DNA from: Polytrichum commune
Lineage: Eukaryota; Streptophyta; Polytrichopsida; Polytrichales; Polytrichaceae
NCBI GenBank assembly: GCA_950295325.1
Contig: OX485805.1
Location: 26,275,501 to 26,339,500, forward strand
Reading direction: 5' to 3'
DNA: 64,000 nucleotides
Shown piece by piece: positions 49,441-61,490 of this stretch (position 1 is its first letter; every line of letters starts with the position of its first letter). A model generated the notes under the pieces. That model searched no databases. It was not told the DNA's origin and saw only the letters and a list, made by a program, of their open reading frames with translations. The position numbers were made by a program, and so were the translations under genes.

Positions 49441-51829
49441 GAAGGTGTTGGTCTTTATCTCCATCAACACCATCAGTGCACCTCCATGAGCAGACTCAAG
49501 TACTCCTAGATATTCCGCTCGACTTGCAAAGTAGATTTGGGGTTGATAATTTGATGAAACCGGGAGACAACTTTTTGGCATTTTTTTATTTATTTTTTGC
49601 TTCCTAACATGTTTACACCTGTGACCTGTGTAAACCCAATCTCAATGATTTTTAATGTCAGTGCCCACTGCGCCTTATAACAATTTTGTTTCGCAACACA
49701 TACCATACGGGGGTGCAAGGAAAACTTGCCATGTAGGTTTATCATTTATTTTTACTAAATTAACTTCAATAGAGCAATTCGGGGTCCTTGACCTCCATTT
49801 AGATGTTAGTTTGTCTTAAAGTAGCAGTCATGGGGCTCTATGTAGAAATCATTGATTTCACCCTCCCCGATAGTAGGTGTTGTGAACGTGTACTCACGTT
49901 ATAAGTTAGTAAGGGAGTTGTCCACCCATGTAGATTTTATAACCAATTAGTGGAAGAGAACCGGAAAACCCTTCGGTGTCCGTGCACTAACATGAATGAG
50001 AGCCCGTTTGTTTTATCGTGTATAATGTTCCATGATGCAACATAAAGTGTACGGTCTTCTTATTACAGGAAGAGTACCAAGGATAAGACCACGTAATCCT
50101 CGTAAGTTAGTCATGGCTTTAGGGTGAGTTTTCATGTAGGCTGCTCGTCCACTAGATTCTAGTGAAAATGTAGATTCCAATTGATGAAATTTACACACGT
50201 GGATTGTCCAAATCGTGTGCAAGTAACTTAGTCATGGGACCATATGCATGAGACTGAAGAAGTGCTACCCAGGTTATGCATATATTAGACTTAACTATTC
50301 TCGCAAGCTTGTCCTTGCCAAATGAACAAAGCGACGGCTCCTTTATGCTCGTGGTTGGGGACATAAACATCGACAGAAGGGAAAGGGCATTTGACGCTGC
50401 TAAAATTGCAGGTGACACGGCACACTGTGTATCAAACAAAATGGCCCCGTGGACTCTAAATAGTAGGTGAGAGAGGAGCTCCAAACCCTAAACAATACGC
50501 TGTTTGAAATGGCAAGGAAGCAGTGAGTCATCTGTGAGACTATTTGATTGTCAGGAATATGCCAGGTTTCGCCCACATCTCTACATGATGGGGAAGGTTT
50601 CATGGCCGTCTAATAATAAGCGTAAGCACTACCAACATGGTTGCAGGGTGTGATTTCAGACGCTGCCAGCACAAACTATGGAGCCATTTTTCACTTCCAT
50701 CATCCTCATGTGTATCCAAGTTAATCTACGTAAATGTGGACTGACCACAGTGCAGTAGTATACCAGTCTTCCTTGGCTCTTTGTGCATTGGCATTGGCTT
50801 GTTGGCCTTTTGTCATATGGATATATATGTGTATATGTAAGTTGGGAGTAAGGTAGAAAAACGGAAAATGATGAATGACTGGTACTAGTGCACCAGAGTA
50901 GGAGTAGGAGTAGAGTGATGCTTTGTATGGATTGAAATGGCTACTTGGAAAAGTGGTGGCCCGTAGAGGACGTAGTGATTGGTTGGATAGGTTTTGGTTC
51001 CCACCACCTGGGATCACTTTTGGGTGCTATTGAGTTAACCGTTTTGTGTGCAATCCTGTGCAGAGTGGGATATTTCAATGCCCAAATTATGGGGGTTCTA
51101 CTGTACAAGTAGGGGGGTTTGACTAACCTGCCTCTTTGGGAAAATGTAACTAGTTATTTACATGGAATAAAATTACGAAACAACTTGCAATCCTCATCAT
51201 TTCCAGTGCTCCAACTCTGCAAATTTATTGCACAGATTTCAAGCAACCCTTTCTAGCCGAATCAGCTAATTTTCACCGTTTTCCATATTTCTACCTTTCT
51301 CCACATTCATTACCTATCCCCCCCCCCCCCCCCACCTTACGTCGTAACATTGTTAAGGTCCTTGTGGGGCCACACCTAGATGAGGAATACAAAGTCACTG
51401 GAGCAAGAATATTGGGATTGTTTATTTCTTCATTTATTCATTCATTTCATCATAATATTATTAACTAATTAAGTTTGGCTGAGAAAAAAGGTCTAATAAG
51501 GTCAATGCAAAGAATGAATCACGAACCAAGAAGACACACTCACTTGAAGGGGAGGTGGGGCCCCTTAAGTGTGTCATATTGCCACGTAAAAGAGAACACA
51601 AGAAAACAAACCATCAAGGACAACCCCCAAACCCTACCACCAAGGACAACTCCCAAACCAACATCAACCCAACCCCACCCTAAAGATTCCAACGAATCTT
51701 GAGGTCCTTACACCCATAAAGGACCTCCCACGTGCCCAACGAATAGTCAAAGCCTTTGAGCAACCCTCCTTTGTGGTTGGAGAAGTCTTAATGTACTTAA
51801 GGACCCTCACCCACAGTCTGGGGAGTTTT
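49441..51829. other. Intergenic DNA, no gene recognised
   Basis: One 64-codon open frame at 50276-50470 on + (with VVGDINIDRRERAFDAAKIA) is not AT-biased like its surroundings, but I know no family for it. A C-run lies at about 51318-51333. Nothing else is supported. Confidence 0.45.
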
Positions 51830-52233
51830 ATATAAAAATCGGTACATTTCCGATCTTTTATAAAGACATTCGGATTTTTATTTTTTTTGCTCGGAAGCTA
51901 CCTAAATCCAATTTTTATTCTCAGTTAAAAACCGATATTTAACTTTACCATTCGGTAATTTTCCGACTTTCTGAATTTCATTTCGGTATGTTTCCGAAGA
52001 TTTGTATTGTATGTCGGATTTGTTTTTTTAAATATTGTAAAAAAAAATTGGTGTTATGCTTTTAAAGGGGTGAATTTGTGTTGATAGAAAATCCAAGTAT
52101 CCTTGGAAGGATTTGAACCTTGCCAAGCCCCCATCAACTTGGGGCCAAGGATTTAGCCTTTAAAAATATATATAAATCCAAAAAGGGTTCATACATTATT
52201 TAGAGGCTAGTTAGTACAACAATACATGCAACT

Positions 52234-52488
52234 TTAAACATCCGTATCCTCAGAATTAGAAAATACAGTTGAACTTACTAAACAAGATGCATCACTTGTA
52301 GAAGACACATAACGTGAAGGATTAGCATATAAAAACTGGTATTTGGTTCCAGTTTTCCACAAAAGAATTGCCTCTTCAATAATATTATCAAAGTTTTCAT
52401 TTGGTCCCTCTAAAGCAATTCTAAGCGTAGCTTCCAAATTTTTACTCCCAAGTTTGTTTCTCACTAGTGTTTTTAATAAATTTTGCAC
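52234..52488 (-). pseudogene. hAT-type transposase C-terminal fragment
   Basis: The frame contains LLKTLVRNKLGSKNLEATLR, then IALEGPNENFDNIIEEAILLWK. This resembles the C-terminal dimerisation region of hAT-derived proteins (pattern R-N-x-L/V-x(3)-x-L-E-x-x-x-R-I-A-x-E-G-P). Only about 84 codons remain, and no DDE core or BED finger was found nearby. Confidence 0.5.
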
Positions 52489-52564
52489 ACTAAATCCTAA
52501 ACTCTAAACCCTAAACTTCATCCCACGCTCTATACTTCATGGCGCCATGCACAAAACTGCAGTG

Positions 52565-52925
52565 TGATGTCACTGTGAAGTCTCAGAATCGTTGTGAGAG
52601 ATCCAGGAGATTCAAGAATCGCTGTGAGAGATTCAAGAGATCCAGGAGACGAGCATTGGTTCCGTACAAGTTTGTTTCCTACTCTTCAAGACTTATCTGC
52701 AAGATTTCAAGAGATTCACGACCTCCGAAACAGATGTCTCCGATTGGATCGCAGTGGATCGCAGTGGATCGCCGCACCGAAGTGGACCTCCAAAGTGGAC
52801 CTTCACCCTGGACCTCCAAAACATATGTCACCAACTGGATCGCAGGTGGATCGCCGCACCGAACTGGACCTCCGAAACAGATTTCTCCAACTAGATCGCA
52901 AGTGGATCGCCGCAGGTGGATGCAA
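52565..52925. repeat. Two short tandem repeats inside the hAT-like remnant
   Basis: First, two copies of 'tcagaatcg.tgtgagagat' about 36 bp apart (52583-52655). Second, three units of about 60-70 bp beginning 'acctccgaaacagat.tctccaact' and 'ggatcgcaggtggatcgccgcacc' (52718-52920), the first with an extra GATCGCAGTG step. The 137-codon open frame here is a by-product of the repeats. Confidence 0.8.
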
Positions 52926-53410
52926 AAACAAAGAGAAACGGAAGAGCAGTAGCGAAAGAGCACAGGGAAAAATCCCAGTAGAGGAGTGAGAGGAGTGAGA
53001 CACTTTGCACAAAGGACTCAAACTCCTTATACTCGTGAGAGAGGGTCCTTGGGTGCTTAGAGCCTCAAAACCCTAATCGGCCCAGTGAACGGAGCCAACC
53101 CTAAATTAATTAGCCTCCATGGTTCTTGACCTTATGAGTCATGACTCTAGTATTACCCTAGTAGAAATTTCTGCCCTATCCCTAGTCCCTTCGGCTACTT
53201 GCCTAAAATTTTAAAATTGGCTCGGTAAATATCCTAAAATATGATGCCTCAACCGGCTATATTGCGGATCTTTTCTCATTTGAACCGGTCAATTTCCGAC
53301 CTTAACAATTTTAAGTCGGTACCTCGTCTGAATCATTGCGAACTCATTCGGAAATCTCCAAAAAAATTCGGCTAGCTCGTAACTAAAGTTCGGTACCCCC
53401 CCCCCCCCCT

Positions 53411-54928
53411 TCATTGCCCTCACCCAAGTCATCATCATGTTTGAGGGTACAATAGTCCCAAGGAGTTTAATTGATCACCATATCATTACGCTCGATCTAG
53501 ATGGTCCAAATTTGATGTTGTAGAGAAGATGCCAAATCTCAAACCATTTCTCAACTTTCTTCCATATGCATGTGCCAAAGAGACTTGGTTCCTAAAGAAG
53601 ATCAAGTTCCCCATTGACCCAAATGTTGATAAGTTCCCACTCGTTCAACCATCTAAAGCCATAGTTCTAAGGGAGAAGACCACGCCACTTATGATTTGCA
53701 AGACGGTGATCAAGCCGCCTCCCCATTGAGGAGAGCTATGTTAATCTTTGTGGCATAATCCAAAAATGCAATCCCATCTTTTTGAACCTCTTGGTGTCCC
53801 AAGCGAGGGAGGGCACTTCACTCTAGAAGAAGGAAATGGGAAGTTTGTCAATGACACTAACCTCATGTAACATGCCTTCCACCTCACCATGTGATTGTTC
53901 CCATTCCACAAGACTACGAGTTTGCAAACCAATCCAAACGTATTTGCACAAGACCGGTAGGGTGTAATTCAAACTTGCATTTAAGAAAAGTCAAACGTAC
54001 AAGTCTCCAAATCTAGATTTTCTGGATATTTCAAATCTATGGGCATATATCCCGATACACTTCCAATACACTTGAATTTCATGGAAGAATTGTGATTCTT
54101 TAATGGGCACTTGAATGTTAATATGATGATAAAATAAAAATAAAAAATTCATGTCATATGTATATAATTAATTGATGAAATCTAAGAACATGATCATAAA
54201 GTCGTTATGATATTAATATAGTCATCTCTACATATCATATTGGAGGATCCTATGATATAATTCAATATGTTGTAATTTAGTCCAATTGCCTAAATAAAAT
54301 CTAAAGCAAAGTCAACCTGGTGGACAAAAGTTGCCGAGCATTTGACCACAAAGGATGGGCCCACATTGTGTTCACTATAGAAACCGACCCATACACCCGG
54401 TCTAGTGAGCTTGGAGACCTTCTCCAAAATCATGTGCCAGACATGCATGACTTGGACAGTACTAGTGAACCATTCATCCTCGTCATTTGGTGAAAAATCA
54501 AATCTCTACATGGCAACCTCCCAAGGTCAAAGTCCCTCATGTGACAATCCCATATGACTTTTGACTTTTTGAGACCTCTCCAATGAATCTCCTTGGCCCT
54601 TTCATAAGGAAAATTGTTCCCAATCAAAGACATATCATTGATCCACCAGATGTTAGTGTCAAGAACGGGATATGGAGGTCTATGGAGGCAACCAGACTAA
54701 ATTATGAACCATGAGATATCAAGTCTTTGATGACGTAACCCCATGCTTAAAAACAAACCATAGTGTGGTGTTTTCTCAAAGAGAACCATTCAACTTGTAA
54801 ATTAGAGGAGCCATGTTCCACGGCGTAGACAATCCATTTGCATAGAAGACTAGCTTTGGCCAAATCCCAAAATGTCAGTGTGCAACTCATTGATGGGAAT
54901 ATCTTTAATAAGTTTATCATTCATCTCT
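53411..54928. other. Intergenic DNA, no gene recognised
   Basis: It starts just after a poly-C run (53397-53410). Short frames only; no motif, RNA gene or terminal repeat was identified. Confidence 0.45.
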
Positions 54929-55159
54929 CTACACCGTTCATGGTATTTAGTGTCACTTACTATTTGGAATTACGCATTGCTATATCTTTTTTTTTGTATG
55001 TAAGTTATGACCCAATGAAGACATGAATGTTTTATAATGTCCAAACAACCAATTTCGCCTTTGTTGGTAAAAAAGAAGAAGAAGAATATCTACAGTAAAT
55101 AGATATAGCATTGCATAATTCCAAGTAATAAGTGACACTAAATACCATAAACCGTGTAG
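54929..55159. mobile_element. Palindromic MITE, family M1, copy B
   Basis: The left end is CTACACCGTTCATGGTATTT. The right end has reverse complement CTACACGGTTTATGGTATTT. The arms extend through 'agtgtcacttactatttggaattacgcattgctatatc', so it is nearly a full foldback of 231 bp. It is the best-preserved copy of the family (others at 16275 and 17364). Confidence 0.9.
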
Positions 55160-56110
55160 TAAATTTGGGTGGAAATCCTCCAAAGAACTTCTTCCATGGC
55201 TTCTTTTGGTGTCTCTCTACCTTTATAGAGGTCTCCATAGAATCGAAGATAAATCTCTTCTAGTTGTTGGGGATTGGATTATGCTGCCAAACACTTTGAA
55301 AAAAAACTCCTTTAAGCATCTATCACCAACTTTCTTCCATTTCACTCTAAAATCTGATAGCAACTCCTTTTTCTTTCTTTCTTTTTCCCTCTTTTTTAAT
55401 TTTTTTTTTATTTGGCCTTAAATCTCTCACATCCTATCTTTAAGCTCATTGACTCTCTACCTTGAAACCCAATGTTACAATTATCATCATGTAGAGTGGC
55501 AATGGTGTGCTCAAGATCAACCTTGACATCTAGTTCCTCTTTTACCAAAATCCATAGCCTTTCGCTTATTAAATACTCTATACCATTTAGAAATTTGTCT
55601 AAGTTTAAAGAAAAAGGAGGCCTTCACGGGAAAAAAATCCATTTCTCTTTCAGTTTGTTAATAATGTTTGAGTCTTTTAGATTTGTCCAATTCTTTTTAA
55701 ACAAGGATTTCCTCCTCTCTTCACTTCCAATACAGAAACTAAAAGAATTAAAAGGCAACATCAATGTGTTTTACATTGACACGCGATGTCCGTTTGCCAA
55801 CTCCGAGCCTTGTCCGCATGGACATGGGTAGGGTTGGGATAATGCTTGTGTTAATAGGTAGGCCTTGTGTTAGTTGTTAAAATAGGGGTTAGGGTTGTCA
55901 AATATGTTATTGTTATATAAGTTGTTTTACTATGAGTGTCATCAGTGGAGTTTTTATTCTAGTGGAATCGGAGCTTGTTTCTTTTTTAGTTTCCTCTTGT
56001 TTAGTATAATGTGTGCTAAATATCTTATAGATATTTGTGAGAAGATCTCCATTAATTTGTGGATTTTGGTGTAAGATATATTGAGTTCCTTAAGGTGGTG
56101 GATAGTTGTA

Positions 56111-57656
56111 CAGTGTTCTCCCGCTTAACCCCTAAGTGCCCAAGCCTTTCAGAATGCACTTTTCCTAAGAAATATGTGCATGGCTTTAATACAATCCCCA
56201 ATGGAGGAATTTGTCTTTTATCCAAAATCTAACCGTATAGATGTTTAAAGAACTTGTTTATTAGTATGCATACCAATTTTGAGACCGAGATTGCATAAGA
56301 GTTGTGAGATTTAAACAAGAGAAATGTATACATACTTTTTTTTGTACGCCGCCCCACCCCACAATGTTGGTATGCTTTGCTCATAAGTGTTTTTAGGAAT
56401 TTGAGGTGACACGAACAACTCCAACATGTGAAAGAATACAAAAATGTGATTCCGAAGACCCTATGTATGCATATAGAGCTATCCCAATCATTTCGCAATC
56501 CTCCTTGCAATTCTTGAAATGCATTTTCTTTATTTTAACACTTGACGATTTGATATTGCAAATTACTTCACATTGGTAATTGTGAATACTAATCGACGGT
56601 CAAAAATACGGAATTTTTTTACTCTTTCCACTATGACACTTTTCAAAAGAAATGAATAATGAGAACTCTTTGGATGTCAAAAACAAGCACAATAGTCCAA
56701 TTAGCTGAAACATTGAGGAAATAGTAAAGCACTTTCTCCACCCATTCCCTACATCACGGACATATATGCCTTTGCGACCCTCTCTAAAATCGAATATTTA
56801 CTCTTTTTGGTCAAAAATGCCTCAATCCAAAAGTTGCCCTTCCATACTGCCCGCCAAAAAAATTTACGCGGTCAAAGGAATTTACCTGCCCACACACAAA
56901 CGAGCCGAAATTTTTGGTCAACCATATATGGTTGCTCGGGCACTTAGGGGTTAAGTACACACTTGTTTCAGTACGCATCCCGGTTAAGTGCGCAATTTTT
57001 TGGACAAAAATCAATGTTCATACTTAAGTGTTTGAACATGTCGTGCAAAATCATTTGCTGTGAATGCATCATTTTTTTACACTTGACATCCAATGTTTGT
57101 TTGTTAACATTTCGTTGAATTGTCTCAAACAATCGTTGTAGTTCATCATACATTTGTCCAACTTCCATTTGAACATCAGAGCAAACAATTGGTCGTTGAT
57201 GTTGAGGACAATTTTTTGTAAACCATTGCTCGGGAAGTTTTTGGGCATAGTCAGTCAAGATACTACTGATTATATATCCAACCAGTTACATGTTGACATT
57301 GTTTGGTTTTGCTTTCTTCATTTTAGGTATATTATAAAGATTCGTCTAGAATGATCAGTAATTCTCCTGAAGTCTTGAACTTCAACTGGTTATTTTTCAA
57401 ACTCAACTAGTTCATTTGTAATTAACCGCCGGTTCTTCCCGAGTAGTGGTGTAGAGCTTCAAAGCCTTTGAAGTCGGTCGCACTTTCATATTCAACAAAT
57501 GTCTCGATAAGTTGGATTTCGTCATCGATAGGTGGTTCTTCTTCAATTCACATTGTTTTCATAACTTCAAATTACTGTAAAGTGCGCACCTATCAACTAA
57601 GTACACACCAATTAATGGCTCCTATTCAAAGTGCGTACTTAAGCGGGAGATTATTG
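56111..57656 (-). mobile_element. Pogo/Tigger-type DNA transposon remnant with TA flanks, carrying a nested T6 element
   Basis: The left end CAGTGTTCTCCCGCTTAA (56111-56128) follows TA. The right end TTAAGCGGGAGATTATTG (57639-57656) precedes TA. This gives inverted termini with a TA target, as in Tc1/mariner-pogo elements. Minus-strand open frames (57600-57450, with EEEPPIDDEIQLIETFVEYE, and 57222-56968, with VGQMYDELQRLFETIQRNV) look like the acidic tail of such a transposase. They are separated by the T6 element at 57223-57449. The catalytic core was not found, so it is defective. Confidence 0.72.
57223..57449. mobile_element. Small TIR element, family T6, copy 2, nested in the pogo-type element
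   Basis: The ends are CCATTGCTCGGGAAG (57223-57237) and CTTCCCGAGTAGTGG (57435-57449). Flanks are TGTAAA (57217-57222) and TGTAGA (57450-57455), a 6-bp target duplication with one mismatch. It interrupts what looks like the transposase tail of the host element, so it inserted later. Confidence 0.9.
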
Positions 57657-57659
57657 TAT

Positions 57660-60600
57660 TGTGTATTACTCCTTTGATTCATGTGGTGATTATGATGAGA
57701 GGTTTGACATTCCAAAGTTGGATGTCAAGAGGATTGGAGTATGTCATACTTTTCTAGTTTCCTAGTACTACTTTTGGTAAGAATATGTCATTGCAGTATG
57801 TGAAATCCATAAATTAAATCATGAGGTTTGGGGATTTTGCTATTGGTGGGGTTCCCAAGATGCATAATATGTATGGATTTAGTCTTGTGGGACATTTATA
57901 ACAAGGGAGATAACATGTACATGGGATGCACCATGAGGGGATGGTGTTGTCTATTGCTCTCCCTTGCATTTCCTTGCGTTAAATGAGAGTAAAGCAATGT
58001 TTTGGGGGGTGAGCCAGGAGGGCTTTGGCCAATGCATGTACGACTTTATTGTGTCTTTTGGTGTGGAGATTGATTATATTTTTGTTTGTACGACCTAATA
58101 ATAGGTGTAGGAAAAAAAAAGTGCCGAGGTTACAAATTGTTGAGATATTTTGTTTGAGGATGTGTTTTTTCGGTAGTTTTTCTAGGTACTTGTTGAAGTT
58201 GTGTAAGTTGTGCATTTGTGATCCAATGGGCTTCCAAAAGAGGTTGGACCATTTGTGGTGGATTTGGTTGTTCGTAAGTGTTCATCGAAGCACTAATAAA
58301 GCCTGTAGTTGTCATTCTAGATGCTCATGCATCCACATGTTCCCTAGCCCAATATTGTCGCTAGATTGTGGCATTTTTAATGAATACTTTATAATTTATA
58401 ATTCTTATTTGGTTGAAAGTTTCCAGGTGCGTGTATCCACACTTGCAAACGGAGCAATTGTCACCTCATAATGTACAAAGAAGATTTTGCCATTTATGAT
58501 GTTATTCTCGCTTTATTGTGTGATGCACCTCCTCCTCCCCTTTGGTATGCAAGTGGGGCCCATTCACACTCCCTTGTGGATGACGATACACCAGTCTGGA
58601 AAGTCGCTAAGCGCTCTCGCGTTAGTAAGTTAGTCATGTTTTATTATGCTTTCTAGTAGACCAGTGCATTTCGAACATTTTTTCGTTTGACATGGTACAT
58701 GATTGTTTCTGTGGCATCTTGTTGTTTGGTTTTCTATTTGTAGAATGTTGATGTTCATCAATCTCCTCCTAAATTGAACATGATTCTTAGATATGTGGAG
58801 GGTGTAAGCCAAGGTCATGGTTGCAACATCGACACCTAAACCTTGATGTAGATATACATATCTCAATAGCAATCCATTTGTGGATAACATAGGTCAAGAG
58901 TGTTATGAGGTGCGTAGACTTAGTGGAAAGTAAGAGAGAATGGAAGACGATATGGATAAGTAATGGTGCTTCAACACAAAATTCACATAGAGCATGTTCA
59001 TTACATTTGTTGTTTGGGTATTTGTGTGTTGTGTTGTTTCCTGAGTTCCCAATAACCACAATTGGTGGACATAAATTTAAATGTGTGTTTTCACCTTTTG
59101 TCTCAATCTTTGCCTATTAGCACCATTTATCTTATCTTCAACCATAAGCCCTGTATAAATTAGATTATATAACTCTACCATTATGGAGGAGTTCAGGTCA
59201 CTAATTTTTCTTTGCCCTTCCCATAAAGTTTCTCAATTCCACATGTATAGGGTACAAGTGCACCTATTGCCATGATTTTTTTTTTCGCTCACCGCTCACA
59301 TGATAGCATATCTCCCTCATGTGGAGAATGTAGCCACTGGTGCCACGGGGGGTGCACCTAGTGCAATGTATTGTACATACATGTGACATCTAACATACTT
59401 TTAAGGGGATATTATTATTTTTTGGCCTAAATTATGAGGACCCTTCAACAATGTATTACTGTAAATCAAGTCTTTTGATGGGATGGTATCTTAATTGTAA
59501 GTTTTTGGAGCATTCATATCCATAACTGTATGTTTATCTTAAGAAATGAAAGTAAGACTCTAGAAGAAATAAACACATTTTTCAAGATTTCAATACAAAA
59601 TTAGTCCTACAAATTCACCAACACCCCCTCCCCCTCCTAACTTGCCACCACCACAACCTAGTTTGCAACTTACCGAAAGATGTTTTCAAATTTGTCACCT
59701 CAAAAATATTGATACCCATAAACCCACCACCCATAATATGCATTGTGTGACTCTTGAGTTAAAATCCCTCTCCGTCCGGCATCCACCATATAGAACTTGC
59801 CTTGTGTGACCTTTGAGTTCTTCAACCCATGTCTTGTGTTTGAATCCCACCACCCAAAACTTGCGTTGTATGACTTTTGAGTTCTTTGATACCTCTCCTT
59901 TGTGTTTCAAGTGTGTTTCTTTGCTACAATGTTTCACGAAAAAAGGCCAAATTAGGCACCTATTTGTAATGGGGCGTGTACACCCCTTTGAGCTCGTCCC
60001 CACACACCCTTGTTTGCCGCATGACACAAGATAGGGAGGAGATCGAAATGAGCCCCCCCAATAGGCTTTAGGGAACGTCTTTCATACCTCCCTAAGGGTT
60101 GCCTTGAATGGATAAAATAAAGATTGTGATGAATGAAATCTACCTCACTTGTTGGAATGACGGAATAGAAATTATTAACATAACGCAAAGATTATAAGGT
60201 CTCCATAAGATTTAAACAACAATGTGGCCATTGTTGGTCATCTTGCAAACTATTATCTTAACCAAAGTTTGATTTTTCTCTTGGGATATTTGTACACGTA
60301 TGTTACTTGTAATATTTTCTTTAAATATCCTAATAAATAGTAGGCTAAGTTTTTTGAACATAAGTACTAGGTATAGATGCTATCCTTTGTTGATTATAAT
60401 CTTCTTATAATTATTTTTACTTTTGAAAAATGAATACCACCCTATCTTATATTCCACCCCCTTTTGGGAAATACTGGAAGTGCACCCTGTGGGTAGTGCT
60501 CGACTTACCCTGCCCACTGGCATGCCAAACTGACACCATCGCACTGCGCAGGGCAAAGCACAGAAATGCGGGGATCTAGATTCATTTTGTTTCCTTGACC

Positions 60601-60980
60601 CACCAAGGTGTGGAGGCCAACCGACTTATGTTGTGTGTGATCCTTGTCGTTTTGGAAGGCGTCATCTAACACACATACACATGCCCACCCACCCTTTCCT
60701 TGTAGTATCTTATCTCCTTGAAGAATTATTGGGTACCCATTAACAACAAGAAGACTTACGGTTGGTACAACGGAAGAGGCTCGAATAACCATGGCGTGTA
60801 AGTTGACAATGAAGCCATTGGGAACCACTCTTCAGAAGTCGGGATGAGACAATTACAAAGTCATAGGAGGTAAATAAGTTTTAACAGAAGCCCTTACATG
60901 CATGCCACGAAGCCCAATATTCCAAATAACCATTGGTGGGGTTAGTGGGTCTTCACTAAACATGTTTGGAGCACCTGTTC
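57660..60980. other. Intergenic DNA, no gene recognised
   Basis: The open frame 58025-58471 on + (148 codons) is cysteine- and leucine-rich from TG-rich text and has no recognised motif. 59695-60027 holds short internal repeats around 'acttgc.ttgt.tgac.tttgagttctt' (59750-59890). Nothing further is supported. Confidence 0.45.
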
Positions 60981-61490
60981 TTAGGGCCACTTCACACACG
61001 AGACTGAGAGCCCGTGACCATTACACCTCAAGCACTCTCATTGGTGGAAAAGGCGGAGCCGGTCCAAGTTTGCTTCGCACTACGCTTGAGGGACCGACGG
61101 AGTACGTGAATGCAAGATGGACGTAAAGTCTACACGGATTCCTACACGGCATCGAACGGATCATGTTTCATGATCACTTGGATTATTTTCAAAAACCCAC
61201 CTCTTGAAGGTAGGTCTAACACAAAACTGGGAGACCATGACACTCTGAACGCTCACAACCGTTGGTTTATTCTATTTTATCATGCGTGAGGACCCACGTG
61301 AATAGAAATTCATTGACATGGCATTTGGTTGAGAGTCCGGTCACATATGACTCCACACCATACTAGAGGGTCCGTGACCACACTACATGATGTTGGAGGT
61401 GTGTTGGGACGGCCTTTGGACACTTTCTTTTGGGCTCTCACAATTTCATGGTCACGGCTCTTGGCTCGTGTGTGAAGGGGCCCTTAATTA
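60981..61490. mobile_element. TIR DNA element, about 510 bp, possibly hAT-like
   Basis: The left end TTAGGGCCACTTCACACACG pairs with the right end, whose reverse complement reads TTAAGGGCCCCTTCACACAC and continues CGAG. Sub-terminal blocks 'gagagcccgtgaccat' (left) and 'atggtcacggctctt' (right) are also inverted, and 'gtgacca' recurs inside. The GGGCC start is hAT-like, but I found no clear 8-bp target duplication. No coding capacity. Confidence 0.68.

Larger units (their letters stand above)
51830..53410. mobile_element. Candidate hAT-like DNA transposon remnant
   Basis: Both edges are dense in TCGGAA/TTCCGA/CGGTA motifs (51840-52020 and 53220-53395), the kind of subterminal motif array seen in hAT and CACTA elements. 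Between them lie a transposase-like fragment on the minus strand (52488-52234) and a short internal tandem repeat (52570-52930). I could not define exact ends or a target duplication. Confidence 0.5.

Noticed and set aside
50276-50470. 64-codon frame with VVGDINIDRRERAFDAAKIA as a gene
   Set aside because: No family recognised, no splice partners, and no neighbouring coding blocks.
52539-52952. 137-codon Arg-rich frame on +
   Set aside because: Produced by two short tandem repeats; composition follows the repeat unit.
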